Source: Waterburya agarophytonicola KI4 (lineage in GTDB: Bacteria > Cyanobacteriota > Cyanobacteriia > Cyanobacteriales > Xenococcaceae). From it: 64,000 nt of DNA. The stretch is taken from NCBI RefSeq assembly GCF_020640915.1, contig NZ_JADWDC010000013.1, forward strand, positions 19,517-83,516, read 5' to 3'. This document shows, piece after piece, positions 37,693 through 47,479 of this stretch. Position 1 is the first letter of the stretch. Each line of letters begins with the position of its first letter. A program made the position numbers and the translations under genes. The notes under the pieces were generated by a model, which was not told the origin of the DNA, did not search any database, and saw only the letters and a list, made by a program, of their open reading frames with translations.

Positions 37693-38190
37693 ATGAAAAT
37701 TCTAGTAAAAGCTATTCGTTGGACTAGTTTAATTTCTCTACCTGCTTTCTTGTTAGCTATTCCTAGTTCTCCCGCTATGGCTGGCAGTATTGGTAACTGT
37801 GCTGATAACTTGATGGCAAATGGGGTAGCAAAATCGGCAGCAGCAGCAGCTTGCTCTGATGCTTTAAATCCAGGGGATTTGGCAAGTTGTGTCGATACTA
37901 TTAAAGAGGGAACAGATATCAAGGGAAATGATGCGCTCCAGTCTTGCTATCGAGTTCGTAGACCCGACGAATTAGCTAGTTGCGTCACGACTGTTAGTAG
38001 TGGTTTGGAAAAAAACAAATCAATGATGGCTTTAGATAGCTGTCGTCGTAGTTTGTTACCCGAACGTTATGCAGAATGTACTGTAGATTTAACAGGTATT
38101 GGCTCAGTATCTAGTGAAGAAGCTATGAAAAGCTGTATTGCTGCGGAGTTTAATCCTAGTGAAGTAGCTCCAGAAAGTACTGAAAAATAA
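37693..38190 (+). CDS. Cys-rich exported repeat protein
   Basis: A 165-aa secreted protein. ATG 37693 gives a signal peptide with a basic start, hydrophobic core and cleavage after A-M-A near residue 30; a TTG frame begins at 37660. The mature part has about four imperfect repeats of roughly 30 residues, each with Cys spaced as A-x-x-A-C-S-D-A-L-x-P-x-D-L-A-S-C-V or close variants, eight Cys in total. Disulfide-bonded periplasmic or lumenal helical hairpins are likely. Family not recognised. Confidence 0.75.
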   Translation: MKILVKAIRWTSLISLPAFLLAIPSSPAMAGSIGNCADNLMANGVAKSAAAAACSDALNPGDLASCVDTIKEGTDIKGNDALQSCYRVRRPDELASCVTTVSSGLEKNKSMMALDSCRRSLLPERYAECTVDLTGIGSVSSEEAMKSCIAAEFNPSEVAPESTEK

Positions 38191-38236
38191 TTAATTTTTA
38201 TCAAAAGTATGACGAGTAATAAGTAATCAGTAATAA

Positions 38237-38264
38237 GTCCCATCTCAGGGTTTTGAGACGGGAC
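38237..38264. terminator. 11-bp hairpin between convergent genes
   Basis: Arms GTCCCATCTCA (38237-38247) and TGAGACGGGAC (38254-38264) pair with one mismatch around a 6-base loop. Located between the convergent Cys-rich gene and flv3. No T tract, so termination is probable but not certain. It is preceded by AGTAATAAGTAATCAGTAAT direct repeats (38211-38232). Confidence 0.6.
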
Positions 38265-38323
38265 TTGGCAAATACTGACTTATAGCTTATGGCTTAAGGC
38301 TGATAGCTAATTGCAAAGTAATT

Positions 38324-40048
38324 CTAATAATGATTACCAACTTTGCGATGGTGAACTGCTGTTAAGCCATCAGGATTAGATACTCGACCTAATTCCACTT
38401 GACTGTAAACAATCCAATGATCGCTACATTCCATGCGACTGGATACTTCGCATTCGAGATAAGCTAGGGCATCATTTAGAATTGGCGAACCATTATTTGC
38501 GGTTTGGGTTTTAATTCCTGCAAAACGATCTGCCCCTGGTTTAAATCTTTTGAGGAAGTGTTTCATCAAAGACTGATACTTACCTTCTTCGAGAATATTT
38601 AAAATAAAGCGATCGCCTACCTGCATTAAAGATTCGATCGCTCTATCTTTAGCTACGGCAATAGTTAGTCCAGGTGGCTCAAAACTTGCCTGGGAAACCC
38701 AAGAGGCTAGCATCGCACTACTAACATCCCCTTTAGTAGCAGTTATTATGTACAGTCCACCACTAAGACGACCCATGGCTTTATCAAGGTCGCTATCGAG
38801 GGACTTCATCTGTTTGACGAGATCTTTGCGGGTTAAGAATTGTCCTAAATCCGTTCCCGACTCTTCGCAGACTTGATAGTCCGCTTCGGCAGGAGTATCT
38901 TTAAGTTTAATGACAGGAAACCCTGGTTTTAGTCCTGCTTCGCGAAATTTAGTCATCAAGGGATCTATGGGTTCATCATTGTCTCCATAAGACTCCAACA
39001 TCCCAATTAACTGCTTTTCCTTCGCAGCAGCTAATACTGTTCCCATATTGGTAACAATATCTTCCTGGTTGCTATCAGAAGGGGGCATTCCTAAAACTAT
39101 GCCCACAGATCGATTAACGATTTCGTGGACTTCCGTACTATCGGCAGATCGTAGGTCTACCATCTCTACCGCTACGCCAGTTTTGGTAATTCCTTTGGCT
39201 ACAGCTTGACTCAGGCGATCGCTATAACCATAATCGGAAATATAGAATACCGCAACACTTTTTTCCGCCTTGGTTTGAGCTTCACTCCAGTTGCGATAGC
39301 GGTCTAGGAGTTCATTAAGATTGTGACGCAATAAAGGGCCATGTCCGTTGGCTACAGTATTGATTTCTCCTAGTTGATCCATCCGTTTCATGGCTGAAAG
39401 TACGGAACGAGCATTAGGTCCCATCAAACAGTCATAGTAAAAACGATAGTCTTTTTCGATCGCCTTTAAATCTTCATCGAAGGTGGCATTAGAACAGTAG
39501 TGCATTCCAAAGGCATCACAGGTAAATAAAATTCCTGTTTTATGGTCATAGCTAAAAATAGTATCAGGCCAATGTAGGTTAGGCGCGTTAACAAATTCAA
39601 TTACATGACCCTGCCCCAAATCTATTTGTTCGCCATTTTTAATAACTTGTTTTTTAAATGGCTGATGGACTAAATCCTCTAAGAACTTAATCGCCATTTT
39701 CGCAGCCACAACCGTCGCTTGGGGTGCTAATTCCAAAAAGTCTTTAACTAAACCACTATGGTCGGGTTCGGTATGGCTGATAATCAAATAATCAATCTCT
39801 TTGGGGTCGATTAAACCTTTTAAGGTATCTAGATATAGCTGGCGAAACTTAGCGTGGGAAGTATCGACTAAAGCTATCTTATCGCCACGTATTAAATAAG
39901 AATTATAAGTTGTACCGTTTTGCAAACCAAACTCAATATCAAAGCGATCGCGATCCCAGTCTAGAGAACGAATTGCTGTAGTGTCAGGGGTTATATCATC
40001 AGTTTGAATAGTTAACCTTGGTTGGGTTTTGATTGGTGTTGCGACCAT
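38324..40048 (-). CDS. flv3: Flavodiiron protein Flv3-type
   Basis: Cytosolic flavodiiron protein that reduces O2 to water with photosynthetic electrons, as a heterodimer with Flv1. 574 aa: metallo-beta-lactamase domain (about 30-260) with intact diiron ligands H92-x-E94-x-D96-H97, flavodoxin domain (265-405) and C-terminal flavin-reductase domain (425-574). The N-terminal segment after residue 24 (A-I-R-S-L-D-W-D-R-D-R-F-D-I-E-F) and the ending T-A-V-H-H-R-K-V-G-N-H-Y match Flv3 closely. The intact ligands exclude Flv1 and Flv2. No flv1 gene is in the window. Confidence 0.92.
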   Translation of the reverse strand: MVATPIKTQPRLTIQTDDITPDTTAIRSLDWDRDRFDIEFGLQNGTTYNSYLIRGDKIALVDTSHAKFRQLYLDTLKGLIDPKEIDYLIISHTEPDHSGLVKDFLELAPQATVVAAKMAIKFLEDLVHQPFKKQVIKNGEQIDLGQGHVIEFVNAPNLHWPDTIFSYDHKTGILFTCDAFGMHYCSNATFDEDLKAIEKDYRFYYDCLMGPNARSVLSAMKRMDQLGEINTVANGHGPLLRHNLNELLDRYRNWSEAQTKAEKSVAVFYISDYGYSDRLSQAVAKGITKTGVAVEMVDLRSADSTEVHEIVNRSVGIVLGMPPSDSNQEDIVTNMGTVLAAAKEKQLIGMLESYGDNDEPIDPLMTKFREAGLKPGFPVIKLKDTPAEADYQVCEESGTDLGQFLTRKDLVKQMKSLDSDLDKAMGRLSGGLYIITATKGDVSSAMLASWVSQASFEPPGLTIAVAKDRAIESLMQVGDRFILNILEEGKYQSLMKHFLKRFKPGADRFAGIKTQTANNGSPILNDALAYLECEVSSRMECSDHWIVYSQVELGRVSNPDGLTAVHHRKVGNHY

Positions 40049-40105
40049 AGCCCTCTTTTAAGTTTTGTTAATTTTTTTTACTCTCTCTTTATTATAGAAG
40101 CTACT

Positions 40106-40132
40106 AGCTATTAGCTTTTAGCTTTTAGCTTT
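40106..40132. repeat. Heptamer tandem repeat (TTAGCTT)
   Basis: AGCTATTAGCTTTTAGCTTT and continuing: three to four tandem 7-base units in the 126-bp divergent region between flv3 and the SDR gene. Confidence 0.8.
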
Positions 40133-40174
40133 GAATAGTATTTTAAATTTCTTATGGAGTAGATAATCGAACAT

Positions 40175-40915
40175 ATGAATCAAAAAAGAGTTGCACTAGT
40201 TACGGGATCTACTTCGGGGATTGGATTGGCGATCGCAAAAAGATTTATAGAAGATGGTTTTACTATAGTTTTTCATTCCAAATCTTCTGTCGAGACTGGC
40301 GAACAACTGGCGCAATTTTATCCAGACGCAGCTTATATTCGAGCCGATCTTTCCGATCAAAAACAAGCTCGCGATTTGATTGCTGAAGTCTTATCTCGTT
40401 ACGGAGGTTTGGATATATTGGTAAACAATGCTGGTATTACTAAATCCATTCCTCACAAAGATTTGCAGGCTGCCACTCCTGAAATTTGGCGAGAAATCCA
40501 TGAAGTTAATGTCATTGCGCCTTGGACGTTAATTACAGAAGCCGAAGCAGCTTTACGGGAGTCGTCTTGTGAAGAATATAGTAGCTGCATTATCAACATT
40601 ACCTCCCATGCAGGTATTCGTCCTAAAGGTGCTTCAATTCCCTATGCGGTTAGCAAAGCTTCTCTCAATCATGTTACCAAGCTGTTAGCCGTCAGTCTCG
40701 CACCAGCAATCAGAGTAAACGCGATCGCCCCTGGATTAGTAGAAACTCCCATGAGTAAAGGTTGGGTAGCAGCTAGAAAACTGTGGCAAGAGCGATCGCC
40801 CATGAAACGAGGCGCGCAACCAGAAGATATTGCTCAAATAGCTTTAATGTTGATTCAAAGTAATTATTTAACAGGAGAAATTATTATTGCTGATGGCGGT
40901 TTGAATCTTACCTGA
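40175..40915 (+). CDS. Short-chain dehydrogenase/reductase (FabG-like)
   Basis: NAD(P)-dependent oxidoreductase of 246 aa, classical SDR. Cofactor motif T10-G-S-T-S-G-I-G17, N-N-A-G at 84-87, catalytic S144 region and Y157-x-x-x-K161 (Y-A-V-S-K), and C-terminal L-T-G-E-I-I-I-A-D-G-G. The early basic and serine residues (H-S-K-S-S) after beta strand 2 suggest NADPH preference. Substrate cannot be predicted; not in a fatty-acid cluster. Divergent from flv3. Confidence 0.92.
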   Translation: MNQKRVALVTGSTSGIGLAIAKRFIEDGFTIVFHSKSSVETGEQLAQFYPDAAYIRADLSDQKQARDLIAEVLSRYGGLDILVNNAGITKSIPHKDLQAATPEIWREIHEVNVIAPWTLITEAEAALRESSCEEYSSCIINITSHAGIRPKGASIPYAVSKASLNHVTKLLAVSLAPAIRVNAIAPGLVETPMSKGWVAARKLWQERSPMKRGAQPEDIAQIALMLIQSNYLTGEIIIADGGLNLT

Positions 40916-40957
40916 TGTATTTTACTTCAAGCCTTATTTTTATCGTTTCCGACACAC

Positions 40958-40991
40958 AAAAATGAGGCAGCCTAATTAAAGACTGACCTCA
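40958..40991 (-). terminator. Intrinsic terminator of groEL
   Basis: On the minus strand TGAGGTCAG (40991-40983) pairs with CTGCCTCA (40970-40963) with one bulge and is followed by five T (complement of AAAAA at 40958-40962). It lies about 50 bp beyond the groEL stop. Confidence 0.75.
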
Positions 40992-40997
40992 AAAAAC

Positions 40998-41033
40998 TTA
41001 ATTGTCAATTGTCAATTGTTAATTGTCCATTGA
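40998..41033. repeat. Heptamer tandem repeat (TCAATTG)
   Basis: Five near-identical 7-base units (TTAATTG, TCAATTG, TCAATTG, TTAATTG, TCCATTG) immediately beyond the groEL stop codon. A cyanobacterial short tandem repeat. Confidence 0.85.
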
Positions 41034-41040
41034 TAAGGGT

Positions 41041-42726
<1,686 letters not shown>

Positions 42727-42764
42727 TTATTCTTCTAGTTCCGCTACACATTCCATTTGCAAAT

Positions 42765-42791
42765 TTAGCACTCTTCGGTGGCGAGTGCTAA
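42765..42791 (-). promoter_or_regulatory. CIRCE operator (HrcA-binding site)
   Basis: Perfect TTAGCACTC-N9-GAGTGCTAA inverted repeat, 9-bp arms, 44 bp upstream of the groEL ATG. On the minus strand an AT-rich TAGATAATATAC just upstream could be the -10 region, putting the operator at the transcription start, the usual place for HrcA repression of heat-shock genes. Confidence 0.97.
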
Positions 42792-42868
42792 GGTATATTA
42801 TCTAAATTTTTAAATTATTTAGTCTTGTAGTGATAACCGAAGCCTTAAATTTCCTCAATCGATCTAAT

Positions 42869-43723
42869 TTAGTATAAAAGCAGCATAATGACAGCAATAA
42901 ATACAAGAACTGCAATACCCACAAAATAGCGCATTTGATTGAGTTGAGTTTCCAGTTTTTGAATTGCTTGTTTGCTACCTGCAAATAACGTATTGATATA
43001 TCTTTGCTGTTCGAGATTGCGATTGTCAATTTGGAGGTCTATTTCCTGAAGATTCGGGGTGGAATTATTGAATTTTATACTGGCTGCTTCAATTCCATTT
43101 TGCAATTGATTGCTAACTTGATACTGAAAGTTTTCTAGACCATCACGAAAATCTTGCTTTAAACTACTAATTTGTAGTTCAATTTCTTCATATAATTCTT
43201 GCCTTTGAGCATCATTTCTCGCTATGATTTTTTCTTCTAAAGAAACCATTGATTGAGCATATTTGTTTTCTAACTGGGATAAATTTGTGGCTGCTGCTTC
43301 TTTTTCTTGAATTAGATGAGAAAGTAGTTTTTCAAATAATCCTGGTCCCAATTGAAAATAACCCCTTTCAACGGCACGAATAGTATCGGCAATCTCTTGA
43401 GTTGAAGTACTTTTTAACAGGTACCCCCTTGCCCCTGCTTCCACTGCTGCATTAATATTGGCTTTATCATCATGGCTACTCAGAATAATGACTCTAGTAT
43501 CGGGAAAACGCTGATTGATTATTTTGGTAACTGTCAAGCCATCCATTTCTGGCATTTCTAGATCGACAATGACAATATCAGTTTCTTTTTGCTCCATTTG
43601 CACCAAAGCTTCTGAACCGCTAGTTGCTTTGCCTATAATTTCAAAGTCTGATTCTGCTTCAAGAATCGCTTGTAATGCTTGTCTGGTAAAGTTTTGATCG
43701 TCTACTATTAATATTTTAATCAT
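42869..43723 (-). CDS. Membrane-anchored receiver-domain protein
   Basis: A 284-aa response regulator without a DNA-binding domain. NarL-type receiver (1-125) with D9-D10, phospho-acceptor D54, and K104. From about 130 to 255 a long Glu/Gln-rich coiled coil, then a single transmembrane helix at the extreme C-terminus (about 264-284, Y-F-V-G-I-A-V-L-V-F-I-A-V-I). The membrane tether plus coiled coil in place of a helix-turn-helix suggests a phosphorylation-controlled scaffold rather than a transcription factor. It lies between a REC-GGDEF gene and groEL on the same strand. Confidence 0.85.
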   Translation of the reverse strand: MIKILIVDDQNFTRQALQAILEAESDFEIIGKATSGSEALVQMEQKETDIVIVDLEMPEMDGLTVTKIINQRFPDTRVIILSSHDDKANINAAVEAGARGYLLKSTSTQEIADTIRAVERGYFQLGPGLFEKLLSHLIQEKEAAATNLSQLENKYAQSMVSLEEKIIARNDAQRQELYEEIELQISSLKQDFRDGLENFQYQVSNQLQNGIEAASIKFNNSTPNLQEIDLQIDNRNLEQQRYINTLFAGSKQAIQKLETQLNQMRYFVGIAVLVFIAVIMLLLY

Positions 43724-43867
43724 GAAAGTTTATCTAACTAGTAGTGGCAAGATGTTTTTTAGTTGATGTTTTTTTTAGTTGGTTTATTTAATTAATAATA
43801 TTTTTGATAATCTGAAACTCCAAAGCAACCTCCTTCGAGGCTATAATGACCGACAAACAGCAAAATT

Positions 43868-45265
43868 TTAGCCAGATTCAGCTGATTTATACATTACCCG
43901 ATTACGACCTTTGAGTTTAGAATCGTATAAAGCAGTATCCGCAGCCTCAATCAATGTATGAGGGGCAGAACGAGTATCGGGAATAATACTAGAAACGCCC
44001 AAACTCATACTAAGTGTATTACCAATTTCTGATCCAGCATGGAGTATTTGCAAATTCTTAATTTGCTGATGAATTTCCTCGGCTACTCTAATTGCACCTT
44101 GTCCTTCTGTATGGGGTAGAATGACAGCAAATTCTTCTCCTCCATAACGAAATGCCACATCGGCGGGACGTTTGACGGCTCTTTCTATACCTTGGGCAAC
44201 TTCGTAAAGACAATTGTCTCCTGCTTGATGTCCATAAGTATCGTTGTAGGCTTTAAAATAATCTATATCGCATAATATAAGAGATAAATATTCCCTTTCC
44301 CTAGCACACCGCGACCACTCTTGGGTAATATATTCATCGAAACGCCGCCGATTAGCTATTTGAGTCAGACTATCGATGTTTGCTTGGTAAGTAAGTCGCA
44401 AATTGGCTTTTTTGAGAGTTATTTCGATCTGTTTGCGATCGCTAATATCGCGGAAGGTCATGGCAAAACCGTCACCAAGTTTAACAGCAACAACGTGAAA
44501 CCAGAGTTTGAGAGAATTATGATTATAATAATATTCTTCTTCTAAGACAGTACAAGTTTCCACCACTTGAACAAATAGGTCAAACAATCCATCAAATAAA
44601 TGATCGGGAGAATTTTCCAGAAATAATCTCCTTCCCTCAAGGGTTTGAGTTGTTTCTCCGACAGTCATTGCTGCAACAGGATTGGCAATTAACCAGCGAA
44701 AGTCGATAATTTTGTTTTGGCGATCGCGAATAGCTTCAAAAGCAGCCACTCCATCTAAAGAACTATTTAATACTCCTGTCAATAATGCCCTCGATTTATT
44801 CAATTCTCGTTCGGCTATTTCTCGCTCGATAATTTCTTGATTGAGAATTTGTTTGAATTTACGTTGGTTCGCGATCGCATCTAACTGTGCTTTGACTCGA
44901 AAAACAACTTCTTCGAGAAAAAAAGGTTTGGTAATATAATCTACTCCACCAGCTTTAAAAGCTTCTACCTTATCTAATTCCGAATCTAAACCACTAAGAA
45001 AAATAATTGGAATATGTTTTGTTTCAGCCTGAGATTTGAGGATACGACAAACTTGATAACCATCTATAATTGGCAGCATAATATCAAGTAAGATTAGATC
45101 TATATGCTCTGTTTGAATAATGGATAAAGCCATATTTCCATTAGTAGCGGAGTTGATCTTATATCCTTGGTCTTGTAACAGAGATGATAAAAGCCTGACA
45201 TTTTCTGGCAAATCATCTACGATTAGTATCCTTTCTTGATAATTTTTTTGATGCTTAATATTCAT
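43868..45265 (-). CDS. Response regulator with PAS and GGDEF domains (diguanylate cyclase)
   Basis: A 465-aa protein: receiver (about 11-130, acidic pair D17-D18, phospho-acceptor D61, K near T-K-P-F), coiled coil, PAS-like domain (about 165-290), and GGDEF domain (about 300-460) with active-site R-Y-G-G-E-E-F and upstream D-x-D-Y-F-K-A-Y-N-D. The G-G-E-E-F form is catalytically competent, so it should make cyclic di-GMP on phosphorylation or PAS signal. 144 bp upstream of the membrane-anchored receiver gene, possibly one pathway. No EAL domain. Confidence 0.92.
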   Translation of the reverse strand: MNIKHQKNYQERILIVDDLPENVRLLSSLLQDQGYKINSATNGNMALSIIQTEHIDLILLDIMLPIIDGYQVCRILKSQAETKHIPIIFLSGLDSELDKVEAFKAGGVDYITKPFFLEEVVFRVKAQLDAIANQRKFKQILNQEIIEREIAERELNKSRALLTGVLNSSLDGVAAFEAIRDRQNKIIDFRWLIANPVAAMTVGETTQTLEGRRLFLENSPDHLFDGLFDLFVQVVETCTVLEEEYYYNHNSLKLWFHVVAVKLGDGFAMTFRDISDRKQIEITLKKANLRLTYQANIDSLTQIANRRRFDEYITQEWSRCAREREYLSLILCDIDYFKAYNDTYGHQAGDNCLYEVAQGIERAVKRPADVAFRYGGEEFAVILPHTEGQGAIRVAEEIHQQIKNLQILHAGSEIGNTLSMSLGVSSIIPDTRSAPHTLIEAADTALYDSKLKGRNRVMYKSAESG

Positions 45266-45298
45266 CTACCACTACTAGGTAATGACTATCTCCTAAAC

Positions 45299-45330
45299 TT
45301 AAATAAGTAGCTGTTTAAATAAGTAGCTGT
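45299..45330. repeat. Perfect 16-bp tandem direct repeat
   Basis: TTAAATAAGTAGCTGT occurs twice head to tail without interruption, 34 bp upstream of the REC-PAS-GGDEF start codon, within its likely promoter or leader region. Confidence 0.9.
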
Positions 45331-45809
45331 AGTCAATAAAATATTGTTTAGTTTGTTAATCTAACTTTAGACATTCAACATTAATTTTTTGCTTGGCAAG
45401 TTGAGCGACTTAAAGTATTGAGGAGATTATTATTATTCAATAACAATACTTTCGTAGCCGATTCGGATTGATAAAATTAAATTAGATCTTAGTAGAAAAT
45501 TTTTATACTGATTTAGAAATATAATCTCAAGCTATAAATCAGAATTAATAAATTAATAGAGTTGTATTTTTGACAATATTCATTATGGTATAGCAGCATT
45601 AATTTGTAGTTGAGATCGAGGTAATGTATCTGTTATATCATCTATTTTTATAGCTGCAAATGATATTGCTACTCAAGCTCAAACTTTTCCCAATTAAAGC
45701 TGCTTTGTCAAGTACAATCTAGATGTAGAGTAATTCGTTGAATATCTATATAATTACTGCTAAACAATTATTGCTAAATGTTTTTCTTTAGATCGGCATT
45801 TGCTCAAAT
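45331..45809. other. About 480 bp of AT-rich intergenic DNA
   Basis: No convincing gene. A short plus-strand frame ending near 45697 reads like a fragment of a signal peptide (I-S-S-I-F-I-A-A then A-T-Q-A-Q) but has no good start; treated as noise or a remnant. It holds the promoter region of the REC-PAS-GGDEF gene. Confidence 0.4.
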
Positions 45810-46016
45810 TTACAAAGACTGACGTGAAGCCAATTTTTCCACAACTGCTTGGGTTTCTTGGAGCATTTGCTGTCGGCTACTATTAATGCCCGTACTATTT
45901 AGTGCGGGAACTAGATTTCGAGCTTGGAGAGCCATGTGTAGCTGTAACTGTGCTACATATTCACTAATATCTTCCCTTAATAATTCTTGCCCTTGATTTG
46001 TAGGTTGGATATCCAA
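45810..46016 (-). CDS. Small helical protein, unknown
   Basis: A 68-aa soluble protein with predicted helices (E-L-L-R-E-D-I-S-E-Y-V-A-Q-L-Q-L-H and Q-M-L-Q-E-T-Q-A-V-V-E-K-L). Plausible coding pattern with start ATG at 46016 and no overlap with another gene, but no recognised family and no strong ribosome site. Probably real; function unknown. Confidence 0.5.
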   Translation of the reverse strand: MDIQPTNQGQELLREDISEYVAQLQLHMALQARNLVPALNSTGINSSRQQMLQETQAVVEKLASRQSL

Positions 46017-46176
46017 AATGTCAGACCTCTCAATACTTGCTGAAAATTATTTTTTCTTCTAGACAAAAGTAGCATGAATAATCGCTATTTTGTCTAGCTT
46101 TTGACAAATTTAAAACATTTTGCAATACTTTAGATGAATTTTTATTAATTTGAATAAAAAATTTTAAAAAAATATG

Positions 46177-46926
46177 CTAGTCGTTATTGATTAATAAAAT
46201 AGAAAAATAGGATAATTCTAGACTAGGATAATTAATTAGATCTTGATAAATTTTTTGTTCGGGAAAAGTTGCTCTTTCGACAATCCAACTAGAATTTAAT
46301 AAATGCCGTTTTTGTAAAATTTGCCAGACTTGTTGGTAAACAGAACTGACTTTGAGCAAAACTACGATTTCAGCCCAGTTTAGGGCGGTTTCTAATTCTT
46401 GAACTGAATATAATGCAGGAAGTACGGCTAGTTTTTGCTGATTTACAGTTAAAGGTATTTTTAAAGCTGAGGCGATCGCCACGGTGGAAGATACCCCTGG
46501 GATCGTTTCTACCTTGGCATCGGGAAACAATTCTTGTAGCGTTTGAGCCAAATAAGTGAAAGTACTATAAAGGCTTACATCTCCTAAACAAGCAAAGCTA
46601 ACATTGATTCCTTGTTTTAAATATTGCCAAACTTGTATTGCTGCTTGCTGCCAAGCTTGCTGAAGTTTTTCTGGATCTTGAAGATAGGGAAAGTCCAGGG
46701 GTAGAAGTAGCTGTTCTGGTTTTAACCAACCAGAAATAATATTTTGGGCTATTCCAGAGCGATGGTTGATACCAGACGGAAAGGCGATGACGTTGCTTTG
46801 TTGTAGGATACGCAATCCTTTGACTGTAATTAGTTCTGGATCTCCTGTACCCACACTAACTCCGTATAGTACTCCGATTTGCACTCTTTTAAAATTTGAT
46901 AATTGATCGAGACTAGCTATTACCAT
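46177..46926 (-). CDS. cobI: Precorrin-2 C20-methyltransferase
   Basis: SAM-dependent tetrapyrrole methylase (CbiL/CobI) adding the C20 methyl group in cobalamin synthesis. 249 aa. N-terminal V-S-V-G-T-G-D-P-E-L-I-T-V-K (about 23-36), the family nucleotide loop; L-G-D-V-S-L-Y-S-T (about 119-127); and I-P-G-V-S-S (about 146-151). Length and motif order fit. Stand-alone here with no other cob genes next to it, which is common in cyanobacteria. No cobalamin riboswitch is seen upstream. Confidence 0.92.
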   Translation of the reverse strand: MVIASLDQLSNFKRVQIGVLYGVSVGTGDPELITVKGLRILQQSNVIAFPSGINHRSGIAQNIISGWLKPEQLLLPLDFPYLQDPEKLQQAWQQAAIQVWQYLKQGINVSFACLGDVSLYSTFTYLAQTLQELFPDAKVETIPGVSSTVAIASALKIPLTVNQQKLAVLPALYSVQELETALNWAEIVVLLKVSSVYQQVWQILQKRHLLNSSWIVERATFPEQKIYQDLINYPSLELSYFSILLINND

Positions 46927-46972
46927 AGCTTGACTTGAATGTTTTTGACAGAAAAATTTGGATTTAAGAATT

Positions 46973-47010
46973 TAGGGCGTGGGATTCGCCATTTTGATGA
47001 CACGCCCCAA
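46973..47010. other. GC-rich hairpin in an AT-rich intergenic region
   Basis: GGGCGTG (46975-46981) and CACGCCC (47001-47007) form a perfect 7-bp stem, extended by T-T/A-A pairs outside one mismatch, around a 19-base loop. It lies about 50 bp upstream of cobI on the other strand and far upstream of the TPR gene. It may be a dispersed repeat, a terminator remnant or a regulatory structure. Confidence 0.55.
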
Positions 47011-47479
47011 ACAGACGATGAAAAGTATTCTAAAAAAACTAAATTTCTTATTAATCAGAGATTATTTTCCTAAAATATTTTTTGCGTAAGTTTACTTAAA
47101 TAAAAATACTAATAACTTATTTTTATTAGCAATTATTATCGTATTAATACTGATTTAAGAAAACAACTTTTATTGAGTTAAATACAGATAAATATTTTGG
47201 TGGCATCTTCCTGAAAAGAGGTTATATTAGTAGTCAAAATTGAGATTGTATCAAAAGTATTTTAGCTGTCTTATTATTGATTTCTTCAATACTGATGTCA
47301 TTATTTTTACTGAATATATTGTTTATAATTGTGTTATTAAAATTCAAAATTAATCATCTTACTTTTATATTTAGCTATTAGTCAACTAGCTTTGTATTCA
47401 ATTGTAAGGGTACGCCTATTTTTATTGTTCTTTTGGAAAAAATAGAGTAACAAGGTAGATGAGGTATTAATTAGCCAAG
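47011..47479. other. About 470 bp AT-rich upstream region of the polysaccharide locus
   Basis: Very AT-rich, with no usable open frame on either strand. It separates cobI from the TPR/glycosyltransferase locus and must contain that locus's promoter. No definite motif seen. Confidence 0.4.

Noticed and set aside
45600..45697. Short plus-strand frame resembling a signal-peptide fragment
   Set aside because: No start codon or ribosome site in frame, and too short to support a gene.
46927..47479. Possible cobalamin riboswitch upstream of cobI
   Set aside because: No B12-box consensus or matching stem pattern was seen; only a simple GC-rich hairpin.
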